A stretch of 64,000 nucleotides of DNA. It comes from Allolobophora icterica (taxonomy: Eukaryota > Annelida > Clitellata > Crassiclitellata > Lumbricidae). The notes beneath the pieces are model-generated. The model had not been told where the DNA came from. It did no database searches and saw only the letters and a program-made list of their open reading frames with translations. The translations under genes and the position numbers were made by a program. This document shows positions 23,465 through 34,120 of this stretch, one piece after another. Every line of letters starts with the position of its first letter. Position 1 is the first letter of the stretch. The stretch lies in NCBI GenBank assembly GCA_963556255.1, contig OY744605.1, positions 38,039,108-38,103,107 on the forward strand, written 5' to 3'.

Positions 23465-24033
23465 TATTGAAAAAACTGGATGGCACACCGCACCCACTAC
23501 TTGCTTGGATTTCAATCAGCATTTTACCCTTTGATTTGCTGATTTGGCTGTTAGGTAAAATTGTATTGTATTGTATATGGGCATTTATAAAGCGCCTCTC
23601 GCAGTATACACCATTCAGAGGCGCTAAAATGCTAAATACTAAAATGCTGATCAATCAGCATTTTCCCCATCGCCAATCAGCACATCAGCATTTTACCCGT
23701 GCCCCTAATCCACACTAGTTTTAGGAAACATGGCAGAAATATTTTTACGGAAATTGTGTAATTTTGCAGTTTCGTCACATTCCATGAATGGGTTTCGGCG
23801 ATCCGGGTATAACAACATTCTCACCCTAACAGAAAGTCGTCTTACCATACTCCATTGCATTACATCAAATATTTAAGGCTGGAAGAACACACATAGAATA
23901 AACGGTCGTCAACGAAGCACAAACTTAAAAATCCATGGCAAAACAAACCTAACAAAAGGTGTAATCAAGAAACTGCAAACTTACTCAACGAAAACGTCGA
24001 AGCAAATAGCAAAGTCACGAGAAAGCTGTTCAT
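19577..24033 (-). CDS. Ly6/quiver-like GPI-anchored protein 2 (complete, 3 exons, 134 aa)
   Basis: Predicted secreted, GPI-anchored three-finger protein of the Ly6/quiver type. Minus-strand exons are 24033-23985, 20783-20637 and 19785-19577; both introns are phase 1 with consensus sites (TTGA|gtaagt; tttcag|CATTCGGG; AGAT|gtaaga; tgtag|ATTCAAC). The first exon gives signal peptide MNSFLVTLLFASTFSL. The mature domain starts with MKCYECNVWKAGYGNLC and continues with GCYGCM. The last exon carries RICANS, HECQYYE and RCYCNTDLCNGAW, giving ten cysteines and the terminal CxC....CN. A hydrophobic tail (ALPLLIISSTLITFWNLL) is the GPI signal. Intron phases and the domain break match gene 1 at 8149-9595, so the two are probably tandem duplicates. 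Intron 1 holds a 1.4 kb transposon and 100 bp tandem repeats. The ligand or partner is unknown. Confidence 0.9.
21555..22170. repeat. Diverged tandem repeats, periods ~90 and ~101 bp
   Basis: Units beginning TTTTGGGGATTYRGCTWATTTTG start at 21932 and 22034 and a degenerate third at 22134 (period 100-102). Each ends with TTGGTAGAAAACTGC or similar. An upstream pair with TTGTAAAGAAAMCC and GATCCCCAAA words is spaced 90 bp (21561, 21651). Similar unspaced sequence occurs at about 23715-23800 and 37020-37150. Confidence 0.6.
22280..23704. mobile_element. DNA transposon with 9 bp target duplication and GCTGATT-rich ends
   Basis: Inverted ends GGGCATGGGTAAAATGCTGA and TCAGCATTTTACCCGTGCCC (23 of 25 positions match) are flanked by perfect 9 bp CTAATCCAC at 22271-22279 and 23705-23713. 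A 9 bp duplication fits Mutator- or Merlin-type elements. The ends carry repeated AATGCTGATTGG words. The interior contains a minus-strand open stretch (22572-22939) of unrecognised protein, a nested hAT element and a TA microsatellite (23431-23460). Confidence 0.82.
22965..23370. mobile_element. hAT-like MITE nested in 22280-23704
   Basis: Ends TAGGATTGCCAGA and TCTGGCAACCCTA (inverse) are flanked by a perfect 8 bp duplication ATTAAAAC (22957-22964, 23371-23378). Length 406 bp. The interior holds repeated ATGTCCT words; no coding resemblance. Confidence 0.85.
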
Positions 24034-24629
24034 TGCTGAGGTACGTACAGTCAGCCGATAATTCAAACAGCGTACACGTTACCCACACTAGAAATAAACA
24101 TAAGAATCTTTCGAGAAAAGTTGGTTCCAATTGGAATATGGCTTGTATCTAAAATATCTATTTCTGTTAAGCCATAATAGCAACAAAAAGCACACCCGCT
24201 TCCGCAAAACAGCCAGGTGGGCAAAGCAGGTATCAGATTATATATCGGAAGATGGACAAGATTCCATACTGTTAAACGTAACGTAGATCGGTTCGAGCGG
24301 CTAAACAAGTTTTGCATCATAAATTGCGTTACGCTGACATTTACTTTCATAGAATCGAAATTCAGCATAATAAATTCATAAGCATACTTTTATTACATTT
24401 TAAAGCACTTCTAGCTTAACTTTTTAGGCCTCAGTACTCCTTTTAAATAACAGCGTGTGCTCTAATATAACTTTCAGCCCTATTGGTAAACGTCACATAA
24501 AGCGTACTCAAAATTATTCATCTCTGTTCCGGCCTATATTATGCCTACTCGAGTTTTAAGCAAGTAAGTAAATTGCCTTTATTTGCGTCCGACAAGCGCA
24601 CGTACATAATTACAGGGTGAGAATTGTCG

Positions 24630-24840
24630 GGGGTGGGGTCCCACCCTCCTAGTCTTTCTTAGGACCCCCAGTAAAGTCTTCATTGCACACCCCAGGTGAT
24701 CGTTTCCAACCCCTCAGTTGCGCTAGTGTGGGTGATCATATGAATTGCATTCTAATAAATTTGGCAATGATATCATCAGTTTAAGGAGTCTAAACTTTTG
24801 TTACATTTGTGAATTTTCTCAGTTTGCAAAATACGGATAA
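24630..24840. repeat. Dispersed repeat (copy of 17605-17860 family)
   Basis: Shared words include CTTTCTTAGGACCCCCAGT, CATTGCACACCC, GTGATCGTTTCCAACC and CTAATAAATTTGGCAATGAT. An inverted copy lies at 62220-62500. Both the 17.6 kb and 62.2 kb copies are associated with GGTACCCCCACTTT ends, so this is probably the body of one transposon family. Confidence 0.6.
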
Positions 24841-24889
24841 CAATTCAACTCTACATGGATCAGACTCATCAAAGTCGAAACCCCAGTCT

Positions 24890-25066
24890 CAGGCCCGCAT
24901 TAAGGGAGGTGCTAAGGGTGCTGCAGCACCCGGACCCGCAGTTTTGAGGGGCCCGCATTTTCGGAAATACATTGAAATTTGTTATTGTACTTGTAATTGG
25001 GCCCCGCGCTGATGGCTATATAGGTAATCACAGTACCCGGCCCGCACTAGCCTTAATGCGACCATG
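24890..25066. mobile_element. hAT-like MITE (CAGGCCCGCATTAAGG ends)
   Basis: A perfect 8 bp duplication CCCAGTCT (24882-24889, 25067-25074) flanks a 177 bp element. It starts CAGGCCCGCATTAAGG and ends CCTTAATGCGACCATG. Non-coding. Confidence 0.85.
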
Positions 25067-25171
25067 CCCAGTCTTTTTTCAGCAATTCTCACACTGCATA
25101 ATAACATATTGCACACGACGATTACATACATATTTCAAATAGACTATAGATTTGATAGACATACATGCACA

Positions 25172-25335
25172 CAGAGGCGTCTATCCTCCCCCCCCCCGAA
25201 GTCATTGGAGCAACTTCCTCTCCCATCCCTCCTCTTCCCCTTCCTCCTCCCAATAATGCTGGCACATACACTGACAGATCCCCATATTTTTTGGATGGAG
25301 CATTTGCTCCATGGTTTCTATGGAGTATACGCCTG
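25172..25335. mobile_element. Small hAT-like MITE (CAGAGGCGTCTA ends)
   Basis: A perfect 8 bp duplication CATGCACA (25164-25171, 25336-25343) flanks a 164 bp element. It starts CAGAGGCGTCTA and ends GTATACGCCTG. Same family as 16607-16776. Confidence 0.85.
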
Positions 25336-25376
25336 CATGCACAGCTAAATGTAACTAATGAGTTTAGGGTTAAGTC

Positions 25377-26147
25377 CAGTCTTGTTGTCAAGACTGTTAA
25401 ACCTCAAGACCAAGACCAAGACTTTGAAACTCAAGACCAAAACCGAGAAAAATACCCCAAAAATCACAACCATATCAAGACTTCTATGCCTTACTAAAAC
25501 ACTTGTCAAGTCGGACTACTCGCTATTTTAATTAAAACATGAATCTTTTATTTTATTCAAACAAAGCAACTCCAAATGCAGACTGCAGAGAATTCCGAAT
25601 TCGTATTTACCAAAGTCCTTCATGCGAAATGGTATTTCTGAATGCCTGTTGCATTTTATAAAACCAATTCGCTCAGAATTTTCTGACCAAGACGTGACCT
25701 GTGGGGCCTCATATAAATTCTGCCATGTGAAAAATATGTTCTACGGTGCTGAATTCACTGGCACACAGAGCAGCTTTTCAAGTACCGGATGTAAATGTAC
25801 AAATAATTGTGAGTCTGTTTTGAAATCATTCCATGGTAAATAACCGGAAGTCAAAATAAATGTCCGAAACAACAGTAAAGCCTCACTCACACCGTGTAAA
25901 TACTAAAGCAATTGTATTAGTAATTATTGGATAAATTTTTAAAATCCTTGCGTTTTGTTAAATGACTGTTCATATTGTCAAAAGTCTTGGTCTTGGTCTT
26001 GCAAAACCAAGACCAAGACTTTAAGCCTCAAGCCCAAGACCAAGACCTCGAACCTCAAGACCAAGACTTTTGGTCTCAAGACCAAGACTTTTAAAAACGA
26101 ACTCGAGTGCACTCGAGACCAAGACCTTGGTCTCGAGGACAAGACTG
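25377..26147 (-). mobile_element. Non-autonomous hAT, CAGTCTTGTTGTC family, copy 2
   Basis: A perfect 8 bp duplication GTTAAGTC (25369-25376, 26148-26155) flanks ends CAGTCTTGTTGTC and GACAAGACTG (the right end has lost three bases). GACCAA-type arrays lie inside both ends; the central ~350 bp is the remnant dimerisation-domain segment, readable on the minus strand. It lies 41 bp from the MITE at 25172-25335. Confidence 0.92.
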
Positions 26148-26159
26148 GTTAAGTCAGTT

Positions 26160-26740
26160 AGTTAACAGTTGGTAGGAAGGTGTCGCTGAGAAATTTTGAC
26201 GGACGCAACCTTTTCGCAGATGTCGCTTGCAGTGGACCGATGTCATCGAAGAGATCGACGTATTCTGTTGCTATTTGGTCATGTTTACTATGCTGCATGT
26301 ATTAGGCCTAATAGTATTAATACATATCAATGGTCTAAACTGTTCGAGATGTATACAGGCCTTCTTCAACTGTTTCAAGAGTTAACTAGGTCTCAACAGA
26401 CTATGAAACTTAGAATCCTAAAGCCTAACAGCCACGTTCGTCGGGCCAACACTGGCAGTTACATGCAGTGGCGCGAAATATGGACCGCTTTGGGCCCATA
26501 TCAGTAGACTTACAATAATAATAATAATAATATATTTTCTTTAATTAATCGCCTGCTAACCGCACTGCGCTGTACAGTGAACATACATATAGTAGAAATG
26601 GCAGCCACACAGGGTTTCCTTACATACATGTATACAGTAGAAGAAAATGATAACAGTTTTACAAGAGTCGAATACAACTGTTTTTTAACGGCAGCCATGC
26701 AGGGCGCCAATCACGGCCTAACACTCGCTTAACTACCGCC
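26160..26740. other. Unassigned; open frame of 103 codons at 26196-26507 without recognised family
   Basis: A plus-strand open frame from an ATG (MTDATFSQMSLAVDRCHRRD...) to TAG lies right after the hAT insertion. It has no recognised motif, no splice context I could support and no homologous copy in the window. It may be repeat-derived. An AAT trinucleotide run follows (26514-26532). Confidence 0.3.
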
Positions 26741-26744
26741 GCCA

Positions 26745-26850
26745 TCTAGCGAGTAGAAAGCTGAGTAAACCTTATGGAGGGCTACGGGATTCCATCTTGG
26801 TACCTCCTGCACTTCACGCCAGTGTGTTATCCATTACGCTACGACCCCCC
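26745..26850 (-). repeat. tRNA-like SINE fragment
   Basis: On the minus strand GTCGTAGCGTAATGGATAAC resembles a tRNA 5' half with A box and D-arm, followed by an anticodon-arm-like region. The B box is degenerate (GGAGGTACCAAG). It is probably a decayed tRNA-derived SINE head. Confidence 0.45.
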
Positions 26851-26859
26851 CTCACTTAA

Positions 26860-28540
26860 ATGTGGCTGTCTGGCATAATCGTAATTTTCTGGGGCTACAA
26901 GCAGCTCTATCTTCGATGACATTGGTCAGCTAAAGGGCAACGTCCACTTCCTGCGACAACCAATTTTAACAGTCGCGAATGGAAAACGATGTGAAATTTG
27001 GTAACCCACTTTCTAGACCAAAGTATATGCCTCTGCCGTTTGGGAAATGATTGCTCGTGTTTGGCTGTTCGTGACCTGTTCACGGGTTGTGAACATTTCT
27101 TATCCACACCTTCCTTAAGAAACAAGGCGGCCATAAAAAGAAGGGTAGGCCTAGTTCAGTGAACTAGAGGCTAAATGTGTGAAAGGAAAAGTGACAGTAT
27201 AGTAACTAGGCATGTTACAGTAAGGCCTGATTAAGCCTATGTAGTATTTACAGCAATGTTATTGTTGGCTCTACTGTGGTCTTAGACTTTGCTGGTGATC
27301 CGAGGTCACCCGTGCACTTCGCTCTGTGATCGAGTACTATTTATAACGCCATTCAAATTCTACATCATCATAAGATAACAAGAAAAGCTGATGTGCTATA
27401 TTTGACAACTGTGTCACAGGGTACACTTTCGGAAATTGGATGATTTAATTTAATAATTTTTAAGCTGGTTTACCCAGAATAAATTAATTGGGATGACTCC
27501 TGATTTCACATTACTTCCTCTCCGATGCTCTGCATGGCATAGGCAAGAACTACATTTTACGCCTAATCTGTTTAAAACTTTCCTTTTACACCCCAACCAT
27601 GACGAATGACCTGCTGCAAAGTAACACCTCGAGCAATTTCTGTCTCAGTATAATATTATAACAAATGAATAAATAGAATTATCCAGGCACTGAATTATTT
27701 TAATATACAGTATAAAAGACAATCTGAAAATAAAAGACAATCTGAAAATGATACAGGATCTCAATCTAAACTAATCCAGTAGAAAAAATAATGAATCACA
27801 CAATTAAAAAAGAATTCCAAGTTTAAGTTTTTAATTATGCTAGGGACGTGGCTGGGCAAACAGTCCAATTTAATGATTTCTGGCATGCACTTCGTCAAAG
27901 TGCTTCTCAAATGCCTGTTTGGGGCTGACCCTACGCATAGACAATATAGGCAAAAACTGGGGCACAAATTGAACGAGATACTTAACCTGAGGAAAAGACA
28001 CCGTGCTCAATACATTACTGCAGCTTCTTTTTGTGGGTTTCAACGGCTCCACTAGCAATGGTTCATACAAAATCAAATCCTAAAGAGCAGCATCTTAAAT
28101 CCTAAAGATCGCCAATAATTATCCAGCAGAGTGCAACAGCAACAGACCTTCACATGAATGGTCACATAATAACAGCTGTGCAGCACTTTTGTGTGCTACT
28201 TAAACACGTTATGTTAAGTGTCTTGATACATACAAACCCGGTACATGTACATGCTATATACACACACAGACTTCATGTTTGCCCCACTGCAGATTAACTT
28301 CATCTACCTACAAACTTTGTGTCCATACAAACGCCACAGCTTACGTACCTGACAAACATGATCATCAGTTTCTACACAGATTAAAAAGGATTCCTTTTAA
28401 AGAAGTAGCAAATCCGCATCAAAACATTATATACATCAATAAGCTGCAGCAAACAGCTATCTGCAAGTCTTGTGGTGGTCAACATAGGGTTGGACTTGGG
28501 TCCAACTGGTCAGTCTAATGTCGATGTTATGGTCACTGCA
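26860..28540. other. Intergenic or 3' flank of the tetraspanin gene
   Basis: 26930-27060 resembles the dispersed GGTAACCCACTTTCTAGACC repeat ends. 27070-27230 is alike to 30800-30910 (AAGAAGGGTAG ... GTGACAGTAT ... TAACTAGG). The part next to 28546 is probably the tetraspanin 3' UTR. Nothing else was recognised. Confidence 0.4.
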
Positions 28541-28546
28541 GAAGGC

Positions 28547-31500
28547 CTAACGACGAACCTTGTCTTCCTGACCCATCATTCTCAACAGGATGAATCCAAC
28601 ACCCATCATGACAATCTAAACAACACACACACAACACAGTTAAGAAACTTGATCAACATCAGAATTCGCATTCTAATCCACGTGTGCTGCTATTTTAAAA
28701 ACTGTAGATGAATTAGCCAAATGTAGCATCAACTGTTGTATAACAAACATAGGCGTAGCTACATTGAGGCAAGAGGAGGCAGCTGCCTCCTCTTGGTTTT
28801 ATAAATTTAAAAATTGTCCTTGGGTTATAGCCCTGCACCTGGATTTTGCCTCCTCTTGAACGGTGATTCCTGGCCCAAGAGAAGAAATTTAAGAAGAAAT
28901 TCCAAAAAAAGGTCATCAAATTTTTTGACAGAAATCTCCCAAAAAAGGTCATCAAATTTTTTTTCAAGATTTTTTTGCCTCCCCGTGAATTTAAGTCCGG
29001 CTACGCTCCTGATAACACATAATTAAATAGTAAGAACTGACAAGTTCCATCAGAAAAACTAGCCAAATATTGAACCAGGCTCAATTAAATCAGACAAAAG
29101 AAAACATGATATAGCAGCCTTTGGTACCAGTTACGGTTTCATTTGTACAAAGGCCAATGCAGGGCCACACATTTGTTTTACAACACTGCATTTAATGTGC
29201 AGTGCTTTGCAATTAATGTAAGTCATATTGGTTTCACATTGCAGTCTGATGGAACAGTTTTGATGCCACACGGACTATGGGGCATACTCACCCCCAAACA
29301 GTTTACCCATGAAATTGTTCAGACTCAAAGATAAATGTATTATACTTGGCAAATTACCCATTACCATAGTCGTAAAAAGTCCCTCTACAGCCTGAAGGCA
29401 ACTTCTTCAACGCCTCTGCTGATTTTCCGGATTCTGTGGAAGTGTGCAAGAATTTGTGAAGCAGTATCTACTGATCCCAATGAAGCTGAATGGGTAGGGT
29501 AGAACTGAGCTTCACTATCATACTGTAACCTAGCAGACTTGAAGAGCAATCCACACACAGCTTATTTCCAGAGCCTAGTATTAAATATTAAGGGTCAAAC
29601 TGTGTTGCATTAGCAGGTCAAATGAAAAACTAGTTCTTGCTCTTCTGCTTTTGAGCATCTCTTCAACAGAATGCAGAAGCATTGTTGTGCTTAAAGTGAA
29701 GAATGAGGAAATAGAGCAATAATAGTGCCACGATCCATAAAATTTGCTTTTTGTGAATCTACATACTGGTTACATTTGGTTTCCATTACTGCAAAACCGT
29801 TATATGAACTATACTATGTTTGCGAGTTAAAATCAATCTGAGAACAGAAAGTGTGTTGTATGATACATAATGAGTTTGCATTTAGCACAAAGTTCTTCTG
29901 GCAGTACAATGCCACTGTAATTCTTATTTAGCACATGCCAAAGGCTTTAAACTTTTGCATTCTGAAGATACAACAGCTCTGCTTTCAATTTCATGACAAA
30001 GTCATCTTCATCCAAAACTGCTAATATGACACACCTACATTCACCCGACGACTACTGATCAACATTTTCAGTGAACCATCATTATTCAAGAAATAAATTA
30101 AAAAATTTCTGGCTCTCATAGTGGCAGGAATATAGCAAGCTATAATTATGTTCTGTGCCAAGAGTAAATGTAGCGCCCCTCCAAAAGATCAACGTAATCA
30201 ATAACAACCAAATTTGTTATGTTGAATATAATAGTTACTATAATATTTAAGACAATTTTAACATAACGCATCGATCTATTAATATTATATATATATACTT
30301 TTATTTATTGTTGCTTAATTTTATTACATTTATTTCATCAGAGATGGATATTACATTTCAAGATAAAGTAATTAGTTTAATAATTAAATCACTCTGTCTC
30401 AAAATCTGTGCACCTCTTGAGTTGCGCCCTGTTCCATGGCACCGCTGGAACACCCCTCGCTATGGCACTGCATAGTGTTAAGTTATGCAAGAGAGACATA
30501 TTCAATTACCTGATAGAATCCGGCACTTAGTCCCAGACCTGTGATGACATCCATTATAACGAATATACTCTGATCATGCCATAGATCTTTGTTACGTTTA
30601 AACAAAGCTGCAAAGCAACCCTAAAAAACAGCCAAACACAGCAATAGAAAACGCTCACCAGAGAACGTATTAATTCATTCTGTATAAGTCTGCATCAGTA
30701 TCTCAGTTGTTTCATATAACTACACTTGTCACAAACGAATGTCTCCAAGTCGTATGTTTATATAGATCTGAACATGGCTTGGGAGAGAGTTCCAGAAGGA
30801 AGGAAGGTGTGGATAGGAAACAAGAAGGCCAAAAGAAGAAGGGTAGCATAGTGAACTATAGAGGCTGTGAAAGGTAGAGACTGACAGTATTGTTACTAGG
30901 TATGTCTAAGGAAATCCAGAGGCCTGGGTACTCGCTCAAAGATGTGGACTTCGGTCACAAATGCAATAGCCCAAATCTGGCCCTTTCTAGGAATTTTATG
31001 TTTTCTGTTAGCAATGTACATGTATGTATGTTTACATATTCATAAGTGCTGGAATGAGAGTCAATCAGTAAATAAGGCACCTTCCTGAATTCAATCAATC
31101 AAAGCCAACTTACTTTGGGTCAACCAAAACCTACTGCTAAAACTGCCTTCACACTTCAATTGGCAATTTGGTATCACACATCCAGGTGTTCTTTGCTTGG
31201 ACAATTTCTCCTATTTGCCAATGTCACTTACCTGAGCAATGTTATTCCCCTAAGCAACTTCATTTGAGTGATGTTATTCATTTGTGCAATGTTATTCATC
31301 TGAACAATTGTGTTCTTTACCTGGCCATTTAAGTTGGCACTGTTGTCGATACGGCCCTCAGCATCTTCATTGCATCTTTTCTCGTCTTTTGGCTGAGGCT
31401 TTTGAGGGTCGACCCAATACAACTCACGGTCTTGGTTAAAGTTAAGCACACAGCATGTTGTTGGAACATGGCTGTTAATGTTTACCTGAAAGGCACAGTA

Positions 31501-34088
31501 CAACTGCTTCATAAGAACTTAAAACATAACAGATGCTATATAGTTGCAGTTATATGATCAACAGAAGTTAGTAAATTTCTTGGAATATTATAATACATCA
31601 AACACAGTGGTGACAATGGTAAGTTTAAAAAGAGATACTACTGCAAAAGTAAAAAATATCAAATGTGGTAGAAGAATAGATAAGAGTACTGATGAATTTT
31701 GGCTCTCCAGCTGCTGGGACTGGTACAGAGTTGTAGCTCTAAACACAGTCTGCAAGAACTTCTATTGGAAGTGATACAGAATGTAATCTTATAGAAGAAT
31801 GCATTCGGTATCAATTGGCTATTGCTAAGTAAACAAATAGGCTACATACCGTCCAGGGTGAAATGTACTATAAAAATTCCTATGTTTTGCTTCATATATT
31901 GAAACACGAAGAATGCAGATATGCTGATCTGATTGACTAACGGTATTCAGTAAGTTTATCCAGACATTGGAGAAATGTAAAGTTTTGCATAAAAAAATCA
32001 CATGACACTAAATGTAGATGCACCTGAGACAAAAAGTGTAACAAAAACTAATCAACCATATAGAAGACATGAATGAAAGGTATCAAGATATCACAGATGT
32101 TCTTAAGTAGACAAATTATCATTTAATACAAAGACACTCCATAGACATGACTTAAAGATTAACAACAAAAACATGTGAAAACCAACTGACTGACCTCATC
32201 TGGATTTGTATCAGCAAACCACTGGCTACCCTCATAATCCCAGGATCCATCAACTCCACAACAGCGTTTCTGTTGAAACAAATAACCTTGCTTTATCGCT
32301 TCAGCAGTAGGTGTACATTATATTTATCATTTCAGCAATAGGGTGTGTACACATTAAATTCTGACAGATATTTCAAAAACACACCAGCAACTAAATACTA
32401 ATTCTAGGTAGTTAATCTGAAAGCTTAAAAATATCAACAAACCGACCAGTTGACCTAAGTTCAAACTTTATGAAAAACCCTGGACAGGAAAAAGTTATAC
32501 AGTTTTGGCCATGTGATGTCCGAGTTAATTATGAACAAGTTCACCTATAAACAATATCGAATAACTTCAAAAGTCATCAGTGGTGGATTCTTTCACCCAC
32601 ATCGATGGAGTTCCAACCAGCGTTGATGATTTAAGCTAATCTGGAAGCTTCTAAGGTACCTTTATCATAATGTAAGAAGTATGAATCAGTGATTATTTCT
32701 AAGAAAAACCACATAACAAAAGCATAAACCACTAGACATAACTAGAGATCCATGAAGTCAAGGGCTGAGAACAATGGTACTTAAGCAATTGACACCATGC
32801 TCAAAGTTCCTGGTCCATGTTGTGCTGAGAATAAGGAACAATGACAGCTTAACGACCATGCAGTGCTCATAACTGACTGGCACTCCTTAAGCACATAGTG
32901 CCCCTCAAACCACCAGGTCTCCGCAGGACAAGCATCAGTAGATCCATTGGTCACAAAGCCTCTGAGACTCTGAGTGGTGGATGCTCGCCATCACTCTAAT
33001 GCTTTGATTCACCCTGGCATCACCAAATCTGTGAATCCCTAGTCACAGATTGGCACATGCATGTCTGGGGCTCTACAGTGTCTAAATAGCACTAGTTATC
33101 TACTTGTTAAAGAATGAGCAATTAAAATGGTGGTCAGGCTTACCCGATAAGCATATAAAATGCCACCCCAAAACAAACCCAATCGGTAGTGCAGATTCGT
33201 ACACAGCAGACGTTGAAACATACGAGAATTACTTAGCAAATTCAGCACATGATGAAAGTATCTATAAAAATCCGGTATGTCAACAACAGTTATACTGGTC
33301 ACAGAGTCTTACACTGAAACAAATGATTTCCCGCCCACATTAACCCTGACATTGGCAAACTGCTTACCTTGACTTGGACCCTGTTCCATGCTCGGCCAAT
33401 ACGTCCATCCCAGGTGTATTTATTTTGAAGCTGGTCAAGCATTCCCGTCTTCACATGCATGTGAATCTGGCAATTATGAAAAGTTCATCTGCTATAAACA
33501 GGGCCACCGACAGAAATTCCGGGCCCCTAGGCAAAGCAGTCACGGGCCCCTAAACTATCATTAGGATTTATGAGAAATGTTGATTGCAGGCCCAGCCCAG
33601 GCCCCTAAAAAACGCCGGAAAATCGCCGGGCCCCTGGGCATTTGCCCCCCTTGCCCTCCCCTCTCGGCGGGCCTGGCTATAAAGTCAGTATCAGTTTCTA
33701 ATCCAATGAATATTCAGTGCTGATTCAAGCAGGAACTTACTTACTATTTAGATACCAGATACAAATGTATGTACAGATTTTCTAAGTGACAGTGCAGCGT
33801 AACTTTGGTCATTATTAAATGATTTTATCAATTAAGACCTTTCATCGTCACTGACTATATCAACAGGTGTAACACTAACTGTCAAGTCCCTGAAATCTGA
33901 ACTTAATTAATTCCACAAACAAGATTAAACAACATGCATTTACGTTATGGACCAATGTACTAGTAAGGGTTGCTCAACTCTGACCCGCTGATGACCAGGA
34001 TTAAGACCATATGTCCAGTTTTCTGTCCTTTTATATGTTTTAAATTTAAATCCAATATTGGGCCTAACTTTAATTCATTTATACATAC

Positions 34089-34120
<32 letters not shown>

